Source of the DNA: Phytophthora hibernalis
Taxonomy: Eukaryota > Oomycota > Peronosporomycetes > Peronosporales > Peronosporaceae
Length of the DNA: 64,000 nucleotides
Direction: 5' to 3'
Assembly: GCA_012656075.1 (NCBI GenBank)
Contig: JAAKBF010000067.1
Location: 1 to 64,000 of the forward strand
Part shown: piece by piece, positions 1 through 10,942 of the stretch
Layout: each line of letters starts with the position of its first letter
How positions within the stretch are numbered: position 1 is the first letter of the stretch
Made by a program: the position numbers and the translations under genes
The notes under the pieces: generated by a model
What the model was told of the DNA's origin: nothing
What the model saw: only the letters and a program-made list of their open reading frames with translations
The model's database searches: none

Positions 1-809
1 ATTGGGCCAGATACGGCGGCAGCGTCCTAGCGGCGGGCGCCTGCTCCACAAACACGAGTTTAGTCTTCAAATGGTCGTTGCGCTCGTCTGTAGCTAGCGC
101 GCAGGCCACTTCGCAGCCCAAAAGCCCGCGCCGATGACCAGCACGCTGTGCGCGTCGCCGTCTCCTCCTGCCGCCAGCTGGTCCAACCGCACAAAGTCCG
201 CGCGGGTCGTGCACGTGTTGACGCGGTCCTTGAGCGCGTACGAGAGGCGGTCGCTGTCCAGCACGTAGAAGTGGCGCGGCCGCCCCGCCGACGCGATGAG
301 GCAGCGCTCGTAGCGCACCTCCGTGCCGTCGCCCAGCAGCACACGGTTCTTCTCAGCGTCGAACTCGAGCGGCCGCTTGTCCAGCAGCAGCGTGAGCGGC
401 GGAGGACCCGCGGAGGGCGACGCGTCCTCCTCGAAACGCGCTCAGGTGGCGGCGCCACTCGTTGTAGCTCTCGAGCAGCGCGGGCGCCAGCGGTTCGTCG
501 CGCGGCGCGTCGTCCTGTTCCTGGGCCGCGTGGAAGTCTAGACGGGCAGCGCGTGCTCGTCGCTGAGCACGAGGATGTCGGCGCTGGCGTCTTCCTGGCG
601 GATGGCCTCGATGGCGGCGTTGGCGGCCGTGCCCGAGCCCACGACCACGTAGCGGTGCAGCTTCGTCTGCTTGCGGCGCGTGAAGCGGCGCGTGAGGTGC
701 AGCGGATCGCCGCGCGGCTCATCGGCTGCGACGATGGGCTCGCAGAAAGAGGAGACGCCGCCCACGGCCAGCGCCGCCGCGCCCAGCGACCGAGCGGGAA
801 GCGCCACAT
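1..809 (-). pseudogene. AIF-like FAD/NAD-dependent oxidoreductase, partial and frameshifted
   Basis: Reading leftward, the protein begins with an Ala-rich hydrophobic leader, then a Rossmann FAD-binding strand with VVVGSGTAANAAIEA and LVLSDEHALP. A second block has LLGDGTEVRYERCLIASAGRP, and a third has VLVIGAGF followed by an NAD-binding segment. This order and these motifs match apoptosis-inducing factor (AIFM1-type) flavoproteins, which act in the mitochondrial intermembrane space. The C-terminal half lies beyond the left edge. The frame is broken several times: near the start (an ATG at 807-809 is out of frame with the Rossmann block), at a TAG at 538-540 where the usual RPPLSKELW region is missing, near 436, and near 123, where one T lost from a T run separates GAGF from LGCEVACALA. 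Either this is a decayed copy, or part of the damage is sequence error; the missing internal segment argues for real decay. Confidence 0.75.
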
Positions 810-871
810 GACCAGGAAGGGAGGAAATGCGGAATGCAGAGTGAATGTCGTGTTGAAGATGGGACGGAGCG

Positions 872-891
872 GGATACCGGTACCGGTATCC
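872..891. repeat. 20-bp perfect palindrome
   Basis: The sequence ggataccggtaccggtatcc equals its own reverse complement over all 20 bases. It contains two overlapping TACCGGTA words, an 8-mer that recurs in other non-coding parts of this window. It lies just upstream of the AIF-like gene start. A regulatory or hairpin role is possible but not shown. Confidence 0.7.
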
Positions 892-897
892 TCTCTG

Positions 898-929
898 ATC
901 TGATTGGTCGAACTGCCCACCAATCAGAT
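898..929. promoter_or_regulatory. Inverted repeat with opposed CCAAT boxes
   Basis: Arms atctgattggt (898-908) and accaatcagat (919-929) are exact 11-base complements around a 10-base loop. They place an ATTGG/CCAAT box on each strand between two divergently oriented genes. CCAAT boxes are common eukaryotic promoter elements; assigning either one to a gene is inference. Confidence 0.4.
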
Positions 930-1369
930 GTCAAGACAGCTCCCTTGGTCGGTAGCTGCAGCTTTTGTTAAACAGCAGGACGCACTACCGACAGATCCTT
1001 GCACCGCAGTGCCACCGTCCTCAAGAAGAGTGCCGACAGGTTTGTAAGCGAGTGAAGGGGTCATGTCGCAGGGGGTGAGCGGGGAAACGAGGGTGAAATG
1101 GGTCTGTGGAGCAACCTACCTGTCAGGAACGAGTTTCTCTCTGCTCATTTACCCGGCTGTGGAGTTCATTGCGCTGGTTAATCGAGCGACGATCCATTAT
1201 TGGCCAGGAAACGCTCTGATCGTCCCAATGGACGTGTTCCCCTACGAATTGGTGCATCGGGCCAGAGTCTCATGACTGGTTTCGCTTACTCAGGCTAGTG
1301 ACCAGTGCTGTGGGTTCAGGTAACAGGAAGTATTGCGGTGGGAAATCTTGTGCACGGAGAAGGTAGGAG

Positions 1370-3021
1370 ATGGGAAACAAGGGAAGCAGCGTTAATCATT
1401 AGCTTCCCTGGCAGCTTGCAAGGGCGACGTTGAGGGGTCAAGCGTCTTGTTCGGGATGGTGCAGATGTGGACGCCATCGATGGGAATGGCTTTGCAGCGC
1501 TTGTGTTCGCTGCGCAGAAAGATCATCTGGAGGTGGTGCGCTATTTGGTTGAACAAGGAGCCGACAAAGAGGCAAAGGACGCACTTGGAAATACGGCGCT
1601 GATGAAGGCTGTGCAGAATGCTCATCTGGAGGTGGTGCGCTATCTTGTTGTGCAAGGAGCTGACAAAGACGTAAAGAACACAGCTGGGGAAACGGCGCTG
1701 ATTTTGGCTGTTCTGGGGGTCACCCATTTACATGGCATCTTAAACAGTCAATCAGGGAGGAGTCAGCCGCAGTCACCGGCATCCTTTTATCGGGGAGTGC
1801 CAGTTTAACTGCTGTAGTTGCTTTTAGCGCTTCGGCACTGGTGTATTCTCTTCTGACTAGAAGAAACGAAGCAATTCCGGATGGTGCATTTAAAGTTGCC
1901 CATGTACTTCTCGATGCTGGAGCGGATGCGTCGTGTCTGAACAACAACGAGAGTACGGCTTTGATGCTATTACTACTGCGCGACGACATACAAGAAGGCG
2001 GTATTTGTTCGCTTGCGAGGAAGCTGCTTCAAAACGGAACGCCCCCACTCAAGTCAAACAAGGATGGCAAATCAGCAAAGTCCATTGCGCGCGTCAGAAG
2101 CTTTCATCATATCGAAGCACTCGTGGAGGAATACGGTTCAAAACCTAAACGACCTATTATTTTCCGAGAAGAACCCAACGCAGATGAATCAGTCTGGTTC
2201 ATCTGTCATAACTCTGTGAGCCGAAATGAAACTCCATTTGCATTTGGCGGCTTTGGAAACGTTTACCACGCGAGGTGGTCGAACAGCCGTGTCGTTCTGA
2301 AGGAAATCGTCATCCGCTCCGACGTAGACATGAAGCGTTTTCGGCGCGAAGTGAATGTCTGGAGTGACAACAAACACCCAACATCGTGCAATTCTACGGT
2401 GGCAACGACCATATTTCATCCTATCCGAATATGCTTCAAATGGTGAGCTGCTGAAGTATTTGGAAAAGGAAGGTCTGGCGTAAGATTGTTGAGGTTGCGG
2501 CGGGACTGAACCATCTCCACGAGAACGGCGTCGTTCACGGGGATCTCAAGGGCAACAACATCGTCGTCAGCTCTAATGGTACTGCAATGCTTACAGATTT
2601 CGGACTGAGTTTTCATCCGTCGGGGGCTTCCTCCATTCAAGAAAGGAAATTGACGCTAGTAGCGATGCAATGGCGCGCTCCGGAGTACGCTACGATGACC
2701 GTGACCTCCCCATCGTTCGAGTCGGACGTGTATTCGTTGGGTATGTGCATCCTTGAGGCAGTGACTTGAGCTATTCCGTGAGGAGGTGGATTGGGTACTG
2801 ACGAACTACGATAGAGGCCGTGCACAATGGAGAGGGTGATTGATAAGCCGGAAGCGGTGGCGAATGACGAATGGCAACTGATAGACAAAATGATATCTCC
2901 TCAGCGTCTGGAGCGACCGACAATGCAAGAAGTACTGTCTTCGCTGAAGAAGTTTGCTGCTCGCGAAGAGGACGAACAGCGTCGCAGGGCATGCCCGTAT
3001 TCTACCAAAAGTTCAGATTGA
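1370..3021 (+). pseudogene. Ankyrin-repeat TKL-type protein kinase, disrupted
   Basis: Two to three ankyrin repeats come first (HLEVVRYLVEQGADKEAKD at about 1525-1580, a second repeat about 100 bases later, and VAHVLLDAGADASCLNNNE at about 1897). A kinase domain follows: glycine loop FGGFGNVYHARW (about 2243), VVLKEI lysine (about 2295), catalytic loop HGDLKGNN (about 2538), DFG as TDFGLS (about 2592), APEY (about 2680) and SDVYSLG. The HGD form of the HRD motif is common in oomycete ankyrin/TKL kinases. Substrate is unknown. The likely ATG is at 1370. The frame is broken by a TAG at 1400, a one-base loss in a G run near 1435, shifts near 1735, 2380 and 2480, and two in-frame TGA codons at 2767 and 2779. 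A functional product is unlikely as read. Confidence 0.75.
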
Positions 3022-3228
3022 TGATAAATGTACAAATTTAACGCAAAATAATACATTTATTGAGAGTGCCAGCCTACAAATGCTCACTCATCTCCGGCCA
3101 CTTCTCTGCAGGTACTGTAGACGCTACAAATCAGGTCAGCCAAAACACCCCGATTCATGTCGACTATTTATAGGCTATAAATTATCAATTTCCATCGCGC
3201 ACCACAAGTCCAAGTCTCCGCTTTCTCG

Positions 3229-4217
3229 ATGCTGAATCTGTATCCTCCGGCCAACCACGCCGTACACAACGGAATCATGCTCAACTTCGCACCAGATATC
3301 GACCACGCGTGCCAAACCATCCACGACGCCTGCAAGGGGCTGGGCACGAACGAGAAGGATCTCATCACGGCACTCGGGACCAAGTCCGCGGACCAACGGT
3401 ACATCATCTCCGTCCGGTACCAGCAATTGTACAGGAAGGAGCTCAAGAAGGTGCTCAAAGGAGAGACGTCTGGCCACTTCGGTCGCCTACTGCAGCTCAT
3501 TTCCCGCCCACTACCTGAAGCCGAAGCTGCCATCATCCGCAAAGCCACCAAGGGGTCGGCACCAAGGAGAAACTCATCTACCCCATCGTCATGGGGAGAA
3601 CCAACATAGAACTAGCCATTTTAAAGAAAACCTACTATGATAAGTTCGGCCACGACCTGGGCTCCGTCCTGGACGGAGAGCTCGGTGGCGATCTGAAGAA
3701 GGTCATTTTGGCAGCTGTGCAGGCCCCAGTGGAGCAGTTCAACCCCGCGCAGCACACCCCTCAGAAAGCGGAAGCAGATGCGGAAGCCCTGTACAAGGCT
3801 GGACAAGGCCGTATGGGCACAGACGAGCGGACGTTCATTGGTATCTTGGTGACGAGCCCACCGCAACATTTGCGAGCGATCAACGCGGCCTACGTGATGA
3901 AACACAAGAACGACATTATCAAGGCGGTGAAGAAGGAGTTCGGCGGAGACGCGGAGGAGGCTTTGCTCTTCCTGGTGCGCATGGCGTTGGAGCCACTTGA
4001 GTTGCTGTCGGAGCTGTTCGAGAAAACCATGAAAGGCTTTGGCACGGACGAAGACGCGCTGAGTGCGACGCTTGTGCGCTACCATTTGGTGCTGCGCGAT
4101 ATCTTCCCCGTGTACAAGAAATTGTACCGCAAGGAGCTTCGTGACCGCATCCATGGCGAGGTCAGTGGTGACTACAGGAAACTCTTGTTGGCAGTTTTCG
4201 ACGCCCCGGGATACTAA
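3229..4217 (+). CDS. Annexin, four-repeat, with one internal frameshift
   Basis: Annexins bind acidic phospholipid membranes in a calcium-dependent way; in oomycetes they are abundant membrane and cell-wall-associated proteins. All four repeats are visible by their K/R-G-x-G-T signatures: KGLGTNEKD (about 3336), KGVGTKEK (about 3550, only after correcting the frame), GRMGTDERT (about 3809) and KGFGTDEDA (about 4033). Acidic partners such as GETSGHFGRLL and GEVSGDYRKLLL lie about 40 residues downstream of repeats 1 and 4. The corrected length of about 329 residues is normal for the family. The start is the first ATG in frame with repeat 1; the stop is TAA at 4215. The only defect is one missing G in a GGGG run near 3552-3555. 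Because the rest is well conserved, this may be sequence error rather than decay. Confidence 0.88.
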
Positions 4218-5027
4218 CCGGACGGGTACGTACTTGTGGGTCGAGCAAGGATTTCTTCTTGTTGTTGGACGTACCGGTAGCCAAGATACGTGTCAGTGAT
4301 GATCCTTGGGGAAAACACGATCTGTATGCGCAGTCGCAAGATACATGTACAGATTAACCTGGCACACCTGATAGCATCCGTGGACAACGGCCGTATCAGG
4401 TATAGCAGTACTATCAGATTTGACAGTAGACGGTAGCGATAGTCCACGCTACAACCACCACTTGATGCAAAACAGCAGGTAATAATCGAAACCAACTGAT
4501 ACTACGGTACTACATTTTGCTGCCCGAGCACCCTGAACTCGATGAAAAGCTGCTGAAAGACCTTTGGAAGCTACAGCTACGAGTGCCCGAGGACATTTGT
4601 CTCGACCAAGAAGAGAAAACTACTCAGACATCCATTACGAACGACTTTAACCCCGGCTAGGTAGTATCAAATCCCGCCAAATTGGCTATCAGATATCAGG
4701 TTCGATAGGTATCAGATTTACTCCATACATTATACTAACTACCAAGTCGGTGGATCGATTTCGTATCAGATATAGCAGGGTATCAGGTTTGTCAGGTATT
4801 ATTTAGGACAGGTTAATCTGTAATCCAGAGTAATAAAGGATGCGTTTTTGACAGCAGTTTTAACGGAGAATCCCCAATCTGCATCCACCACTGGTGGTGC
4901 ACCAGACACGATACATGTATTATTAATAATAATCAACTTGGTCTGCGAATTTTTAATTTTAAATTGACGCGATGCTGTTGAAAGTTTCACGTCTCATAGA
5001 AAAACTATAATTATAACCTGTGTAGTT
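4218..5027. other. Non-coding region with scattered TATCAG words
   Basis: No gene is seen. TATCAG and TATCAGATATCAGGTT-like words recur at about 4394-4420, 4665-4725 and 4767-4798, giving a degenerate dispersed repeat. A TACCGGTA word lies at 4272. AT content rises toward the element at 5035. Confidence 0.5.
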
Positions 5028-5034
5028 ATAATAA

Positions 5035-5500
5035 AGGGAAAATTCCAAAGGGGGACTCAAATCGAAAAACATTTTCAAAGGGGACTCGATAATTAAAAAG
5101 CTAGGATAGCTTTTACTCAGCCTGAGAAATCGTCGCTGGACGACACGCGCTCAACGGCGTGAGATACCTATGTAACGGGATGATGAGCATTATGCGGTGC
5201 GGGCGGGTCCTTTCCCGGCCTGTTAGACGAAGTACGCTGAGGCATGCACCTGATGGAGAGGAGGATAAGCATGACGCTGCTGGTGTCGTGGAATATCCGG
5301 TACTATCAACTCTGTCCTACTTCGAAGTAATTAATAACGTTCTTCTCGTACATCGCGTGCCGTCCAGCGACGATTTCTCAGTGAGTAAAAGCTATCCTAA
5401 CGTTAGCTTTTTAATTATCGAGTCCCCTTTGAAAATGTTTTTCGATTTGAGTCCCCCTTGAAAATGTTTTTCGATTTGAGTCCCCCTTGGAATTTTCCCT
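5035..5500. mobile_element. Non-autonomous inverted-repeat element (MITE-like) with 7-bp target-site duplication
   Basis: The ends are inverted copies. The left arm starts agggaaaattcc and continues through an A-rich, GGGGGACTC-containing stretch to about 5150; the right arm is its reverse complement from about 5353 to 5500. The identical heptamer ataataa flanks both sides (5028-5034 and 5501-5507), which fits a target-site duplication. The right arm carries an extra tandem copy of about 31 bp (the ttgaaaatgtttttcgattt block occurs twice). The roughly 200-bp middle has no credible coding frame, so transposition would need a transposase in trans. The superfamily cannot be fixed from these termini. 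Confidence 0.75.
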
Positions 5501-5507
5501 ATAATAA

Positions 5508-6475
5508 ACTAACGACTGAGGAAACCGTACCGTAATTTGCTCACGCCAATATTACACAAATTTGAGCGGCGCAAGGACGCAGACAGAATATTTATCTGAA
5601 CCTGGAGCAGAACCTGGAACAAATTCATATTGTTTTATATCCATACCGGGTACAGGCACTGCACACTTAGCATGGAGATATTGTGAATTCCGTCCAAATT
5701 TGCAGATCTTGGGCGGTTCGCTTAACCGCCACTTACACTTTACAAGTCATTTGCGAAGTCGCCCATAGCAGCACATGTGTCACAGTAAGTACGAATCGGA
5801 CTTAGTGTGAATTCGGCAGCAAGATAATCTGACTCAGATTTGGGGCACTGGCGACTTTAAATCTAAGAGCAAACATATTCAAACAGCGTGAATGACATAT
5901 TCTTGAAGAACCTTATTGGATCTACCTAAACGCGACAATTTAGACCTGAAGGAGCATTCAGCTACTCGTATCAAAATATGTAGCCCGCAACCAAAACAAA
6001 GTTTCGTTAAAATTGCGTAAATGCACCATGCAAATAAACCCCAGCAAATTCGATTGCAACAGCCTTACAGTAACTCCAAATACCAGTGGCTTACCGTATT
6101 GTGCCCTTACGCCAAGCTATCGATTTTTACGTTCTACAGTACTCGCCCTCATCGCAAACGCTGATCTTTCGACGGCCAGACCTGGTCCAAGACTTCCAGA
6201 TTCGAGTCGCTAGTGTAAATTCCTTGACAACGAAGGAAGCTCATAGATAGTTTACCGCGTAAGCGTAATGCATTCCATACAACGAAGGAAGCTGTCTCAG
6301 GTCTCAAATCGAATGAACTGATTAAGCCGGTTTCCAAAGCCTTAGGTGTAATCTAGTGATCGGCTATCGAATCATGAGGACAAGGTGGCACCCAATCAAC
6401 ACCACCAGTCCGCAATTCACCCGTTGGAGCTTAAGTCGTTGACGTCTAAGTCGTCTGGAATATTTAACGACCAAT
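5508..6475. other. Intergenic region upstream of the RxLR gene
   Basis: No convincing gene, RNA or repeat is seen. Frames of 66-68 codons lack recognisable features. A CCAAT box (cccaatcaa, about 6390) about 85 bases before the RxLR start is the only promoter-like word noted. Confidence 0.45.
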
Positions 6476-7549
6476 ATGCGTCTTTACAACATTTTGCTGG
6501 CGGCTTTCTTCAGCATGCTCGCTATCTCTGAAGCCGTGGCATCAACCTCTCACCGAATCGCTACGTCATCAATATCCTCGCACAAGTTTCCCACCAACGT
6601 CTTCGACGTCAACGGCAGAAGATCACTACGCGCCTCCAAGTCTGTTGACGCTGAAGAAAGGGTTGTCCCGGCGCTCACAAAGTGGATGAAAACAACGTTT
6701 TGGATCCAGACCGGAAAGTCTGATGAACAGGTCAGGAAGACGTTGCAGCTGGATGGACTATCGGGAACAGCTCTCAAAACGTCCCCGAATTACATGTATT
6801 ACGAGCACTTCTTGTACACCCTTGAAGGGCATAAACTGGATGACATGCTAGCCAGAGAAATTCCCACGCGAAGTGTTTGGAAAGAGAACAAGTTAGAGGA
6901 TATTCCTGCAGCCCAACTCAAAGACAGCGACGGCTTCAAGACGTACGCGCGTTATTTAACGATGTATGACGACAAAATGATCAAGCTAAGAGACCAGGAC
7001 AAGAATCCCATGCTTGAGTTTGGAGGCTCGCTAGCCGAGAAGGATGCCAAGGTGGATATCTGGATCTCGACAGAGAGATCCAACTCGTACGTGATGAGAG
7101 TGCTGAAGCTCGATCGTCGGTCCACAAATGCGCTCCAGAACAGTGAAAACTTCCGGTACTACCAGAAATACAAGTACGGCATTGAAGGTCGAAAGATGGA
7201 CAAATGGCTGTCCAACGGAGTGACCACAGACCAAGTATGGGCACTCTACAAACTCGATGAAATCTCGAGGGCTCGTCTCCAAGACAGAAGTGACTACAAG
7301 TCGTACGTGCGTTATGCAAAGATGTATGACGACGAAATGTTCAAGTTGAGCAACAGCGGTAAGGAGATCACAATCAGCAGTGCCGTCAACCCAGCAGAGA
7401 TGAATGTCAAAGTGGAAATTTGGGCTTCGGTGAATAGACCCAAAGAGTACGTTGAGAAAATGCTGGGCCTGGATAAATCTACGCTGACCACGGGTCCAAA
7501 CTCCCCGTACTACGAGACATTCTTGAAGTTAGTCAAAGAAAAAAATTAA
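6476..7549 (+). CDS. RxLR-dEER secreted effector with 120-residue WY-type repeats
   Basis: The 357-residue protein has an N-terminal signal peptide (about residues 1-22, hydrophobic core ILLAAFFSMLAIS), then RSLR at 49-52 and EER at 60-62. This is the defining arrangement of Phytophthora RxLR effectors, which are secreted and act inside plant cells on host targets. The effector region is internally repeated with an exact 120-residue period: W76/W196/W316 head each unit, W135/W255 and Y160/Y280 recur in step, and MYDD recurs at 163-166 and 283-286. This gives two full units and one truncated third, as in tandem WY/LWY effectors. The ATG at 6476 is the only start that leaves the signal peptide intact, and the frame is uninterrupted. 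No introns are apparent. The host target cannot be inferred. Confidence 0.95.
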   Translation: MRLYNILLAAFFSMLAISEAVASTSHRIATSSISSHKFPTNVFDVNGRRSLRASKSVDAEERVVPALTKWMKTTFWIQTGKSDEQVRKTLQLDGLSGTALKTSPNYMYYEHFLYTLEGHKLDDMLAREIPTRSVWKENKLEDIPAAQLKDSDGFKTYARYLTMYDDKMIKLRDQDKNPMLEFGGSLAEKDAKVDIWISTERSNSYVMRVLKLDRRSTNALQNSENFRYYQKYKYGIEGRKMDKWLSNGVTTDQVWALYKLDEISRARLQDRSDYKSYVRYAKMYDDEMFKLSNSGKEITISSAVNPAEMNVKVEIWASVNRPKEYVEKMLGLDKSTLTTGPNSPYYETFLKLVKEKN

Positions 7550-7846
7550 CGCTGATATTACGAAGTCAAACCTACCAGCATTTTGTGATACATTCACTTA
7601 AAACTCAGCACTATAGAATGGTATTTTATGAAAATTTGTTTTTTATAACCAACTGGTTAGTTATTTTGGTATTTTGGTCTTAAATGATTTTTAAATACCC
7701 CTTAAAGTCATCGTTTGTCGTTGAAGCACCTATTTGATGTGACATCAGCTGTGGTCCACTGACCGCCCGTTGCTATTCAGTAAAAACCGAAATAAAACGT
7801 TTATTTTATCATATTTTTTGGCGATAAAAAACCAACCAATCTATAC

Positions 7847-8323
7847 TCAGCACGCCATTACATCCCCATCAGTACTGGAATTCACTGCCGATGAGCGAGC
7901 ATTGAGCAAATTCATCTGGTCTGCTGTCAGAATTGGGGCGTTCTCGTAGCAAATGCTTGAGAAACCCGCCGTTGCGTAGATCCCCGACTGCCAGACCATA
8001 AAGGACGAGACGTCTCCCGACAAGTGGACACGCGCAAAGTCAATTTTCCCCGAGGATTTTGCTTCACCGACTGCATATCTGCCCTGACATCCAAACCTTG
8101 CGTAGAAAACGATGCTGGCGCCAGATGGGATACCTGACCAATGTGCCGCTCGACTTTTGTTGTCCCAACATCCAGACAGCGAGTAGCACCGTTGTATTGT
8201 GCTGAATGAAAATTCCTTTGACGGATCGGTAGGTTTCCCGCCGCTGTAGATTTGGAGATCCCATGCGTTGCACGTTGATAAGACTGCTATGAAGATAAGA
8301 ACACAATTGTTAAAATTCTTCAT
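7847..8323 (-). CDS. Small secreted Cys-containing protein, beta/gamma-crystallin-like pattern (copy A)
   Basis: The predicted 158-residue protein starts with a signal peptide (MKNFNN then a hydrophobic run ending near CNAW, about 20 residues). The internal ATG at 8321-8323 is chosen because it places the signal peptide at the N terminus; the longer upstream extension is basic and unconserved. Core motifs are QRCYSLSGCW, FYARFGCQGRY and SSFMVW. The same three motifs appear in two further genes at 25665-26110 and 26559-27089, so this is a local family. The RCYS ... FYxxxGCxGxY ... SSFMxW order resembles single beta/gamma-crystallin-like secreted domains of filamentous pathogens; that structural link is inference. 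It lies convergent with the RxLR gene, about 300 bp apart. Function is unknown; an apoplastic role is plausible. Confidence 0.8.
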   Translation of the reverse strand: MKNFNNCVLIFIAVLSTCNAWDLQIYSGGKPTDPSKEFSFSTIQRCYSLSGCWDNKSRAAHWSGIPSGASIVFYARFGCQGRYAVGEAKSSGKIDFARVHLSGDVSSFMVWQSGIYATAGFSSICYENAPILTADQMNLLNARSSAVNSSTDGDVMAC

Positions 8324-8616
8324 CGCGGTACTGGAAAGATAAAGCAGTTGTGACGACTTCCGGTGTGAACAGGAAATTCGTGCTAGAATCATCACAGAGT
8401 ACGGAAGGACAATTTTCGTGCAATCATAGGCCTTGGGGATCAACTTGATTTCTCCTAGGTCACGTCGTTTTGGCGAATTTCAATCGAACGTACCCTTTGT
8501 CGTTTGTATTATTTCAACCATGCCAAGATTATTTCGTAGATCTTGGTTGTTGCTTCCAGATGCAAGCATTGCTTTCTTGCTGGTGCTACCAGACCTACGT
8601 TTTATTGTTACACTTA

Positions 8617-10942
8617 CTACTTCTTTTGTGCCAAGAACGCGTGCTCAGCCAGCTCTAATGCCGTCGCTCGCTCTGTTTTCAGCAAAACAAAAAGTCAATA
8701 GTGCATCGACAACATCATTGCAAACGTAAGTTACCTTCCGGATCGATACAAAAGCAGCGCCGGAGAAACGATTTCGCATCGGGTGATAATTGCTCGGGTA
8801 GCGGGGGTGGAGAAGTTGCCATCGCGATGGTGTACATGGCAGCGAGACCATTATGACACTGCGGCCACGGATGCTTTGCCGTCGCCATTTCAATCACGGT
8901 CGCTCCGATACTCCAAATATCCGCCTTGTATCCATGTCCAGTTTGCTTCACCACTTCAGGTGCCATCCACGGAATGGAGCCTCGAATCGAACGCAAAGAT
9001 TCCTCCAAACTTGTAGTCAACATTTGTGGAATTTGCTTCGAACAACCGAAGTCAGCTAGCTTGGACACGCCTTGCTCGTTCACCAGGACATTGGCGCCTG
9101 GAGAATAAAAGCACCGTAAGATATAGGAAGGATAAATCAGGTTTATCTAGCGAACCTTTGATATCGCGGTGGATGATGCCCATTTGATGCAGATAAATGA
9201 CTCCATGCACGATTTGCCGCGTGAATATCCGAATTAAGTCTTCACTGAAGGCTTCGAACTGCTTAAGCATACTTTTGCGCCATGAAAACGTCAGAGGCCA
9301 TCAAGAGAAGGATAATGTAGCTTGCCACGCACCTGGCTATCGATCCACCCGGAACATACTCCATGAAAATGAAGAAATGGTTCGCGGATCTGTGGCTCCC
9401 CTTGTAGCTAGGCAGTAGTCAAAATACATTAGAGATAATTGTGCTGAGTAAAGTGCACAAAGCGTGCTGAACAGACCGAACAATGTGCTTGTGGATGAGA
9501 TTATTCATGACTTCGATCTCCTCGCCGAGTTTTTGCATCTGGGTGACTTGGTCGGCGTTGGGGCTGGAGTGTATTTCAATTTCCTTCAATGCAAAGAGCT
9601 CGCCTGTAGAAATATTCAGGCCTTTGTAAACCTGACATACGAAAAGACTATAGAGGTTAAAGCCTGTAGTACTGCCTGTGCAACGTACGCCACGTACCTT
9701 TCCAAATGTACCTTCACCAATGAGCTCGCCTCGCTTCCACTGCGTAATTGAATTTCTAACTTCGACATAAGAATTTGTTTCTGCTTCTGCCTCCAGTTGC
9801 TGGTTGTTTGACGGTACTGCTGCTGCTCGTCGAAATGAAGTGTCTGGTAACGACGAAAATGGTGAGCGGCCGATTTGTGGGGATGTTGACCGCGTAAGAG
9901 ACATCGACTTTGGGATATCGAGCGCTGACAGAGCTGCTAGGTGTGGGTGCGCCACATTCAGCTGAGAAAACATTTCTCTGGCCGTTGGAACGCTTTTGGT
10001 CTGGGTTTGGGTACTACCTTTAGCCTCCAAATGCTGCACCCCGTTCGAAGACGAGTTCCTGCTGCGCTTGGATTCCTCCACATTAGACTCTGAGAAAATA
10101 ATCGCGTCCGGTAAACGTTTGTTCTTTGAAGCTTTCCCCCAAAGCCCAAAATTCGACACCGCTTTGGCTTCAACCTGTTCTTGACCGTGTGCCTCTGAAT
10201 TATTATGTGAAATTTGATCGTGTGCGTCCCAGTCGACCTCGTCGCTCTCGTCACTGCTGTATCCATGCTGTTGATCGTCGTCGCTACCTCTTGTAGCATT
10301 TTCTGGCTTTTCACACAACTCTGCGAGTCCTTCCGGATCGGTAGCGGACCTCACTCGCTCAAGGTCTTTCAGGACATGAGCCGAGATGGAGAAACTGCTG
10401 CTGCGTTGCATGAGGCTGTCATTATTCCCAGGTCCGTTGTTGTTGTTGCAGTCGGCACTATACAGTCGTTGTCTGCTTTCAGGTCTGCGTCCAGAAGGTG
10501 CTCGAGGAGTCAACGCGTTTGGTGCCGAAAGCAGAGCTCCATCAGCCAGAGAAAGATGTTTTAACCTCAAATTGCGTCCGCTCGAGCTGCGGTGCATCTC
10601 CACCAGTGGCGATTGACGCAATGCATCCACCGCTCGATGACTCAATGGTAGGGCACCGGTACCCGGATCTTCATTGTCCGATCCGGACGACATGGCACCC
10701 TTTCGCGTCTCGCTCGATCCGTCGGATTCGGCCGAGTTGGAGTCGTTGTGAGGCGTCCGTTGCTCTACAGCAGACACTTTGACGTCAGCTTCGTCCGTAG
10801 AAGCCGAACACTCGGCTTCACTTGGTGCAGATCTGCCCTTCATCGAAGAATTACAATATTGGAGCCCAATCCGACGACTTGGCCTGCTGGAGGCGCAGCT
10901 TGAAGTGATCTGCTGGGCGGGCGCGCGTCGGTTCAAACGCAT
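8617..10942 (-). CDS. MAPKKK (STE11/NPK1-like) serine/threonine kinase, six exons
   Basis: Exons on the minus strand are 10942-9698, 9631-9477, 9407-9333, 9271-9156, 9097-8735 and 8672-8617. All five introns (58-69 bp) are GT-AG, and the phases add up to 2010 bases (669 residues plus TAG at 8617-8619). About 400 N-terminal residues are Ser/Asn/Asp-rich and low in complexity, probably regulatory. The kinase domain follows: glycine loop GEGTFGKV at the exon 1/2 join, ALKEIE lysine, HIVRY, hinge FMEYVPGGSIA, catalytic loop HRDIKGAN split by intron 4, DFG as ADFGCSK, MAPEVV, DIWSIG and a terminal EERATALELAEHAF block. This is the pattern of MAPK kinase kinases, which phosphorylate MAPKKs in stress and developmental cascades. 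It has no frame defects. A 5' fragment of a paralogue lies at 25172. Confidence 0.92.

Larger units (their letters stand above)
810..1369. other. Intergenic region between divergent AIF-like and ankyrin-kinase genes
   Basis: No convincing gene is seen. An ATG-started 70-codon frame at 1063-1275 has no recognisable motif and is probably chance. The stretch contains the palindrome and the CCAAT inverted repeat listed separately and would hold the promoters of both flanking genes. Confidence 0.5.

Noticed and set aside
60..923. Long 287-codon minus-strand frame over the AIF-like gene
   Set aside because: It is Arg/Ala/Ser-rich out-of-frame translation of GC-rich DNA; the AIF motifs lie in the other frames.
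5159..5461. A 100-codon frame inside the small inverted-repeat element as a transposase
   Set aside because: It has no motif, and its end runs into the terminal inverted repeat.
8433..8729. Plus-strand frames over the kinase 3' end
   Set aside because: They overlap the phase-consistent last exon and intron of the kinase on the other strand and have no features of their own.
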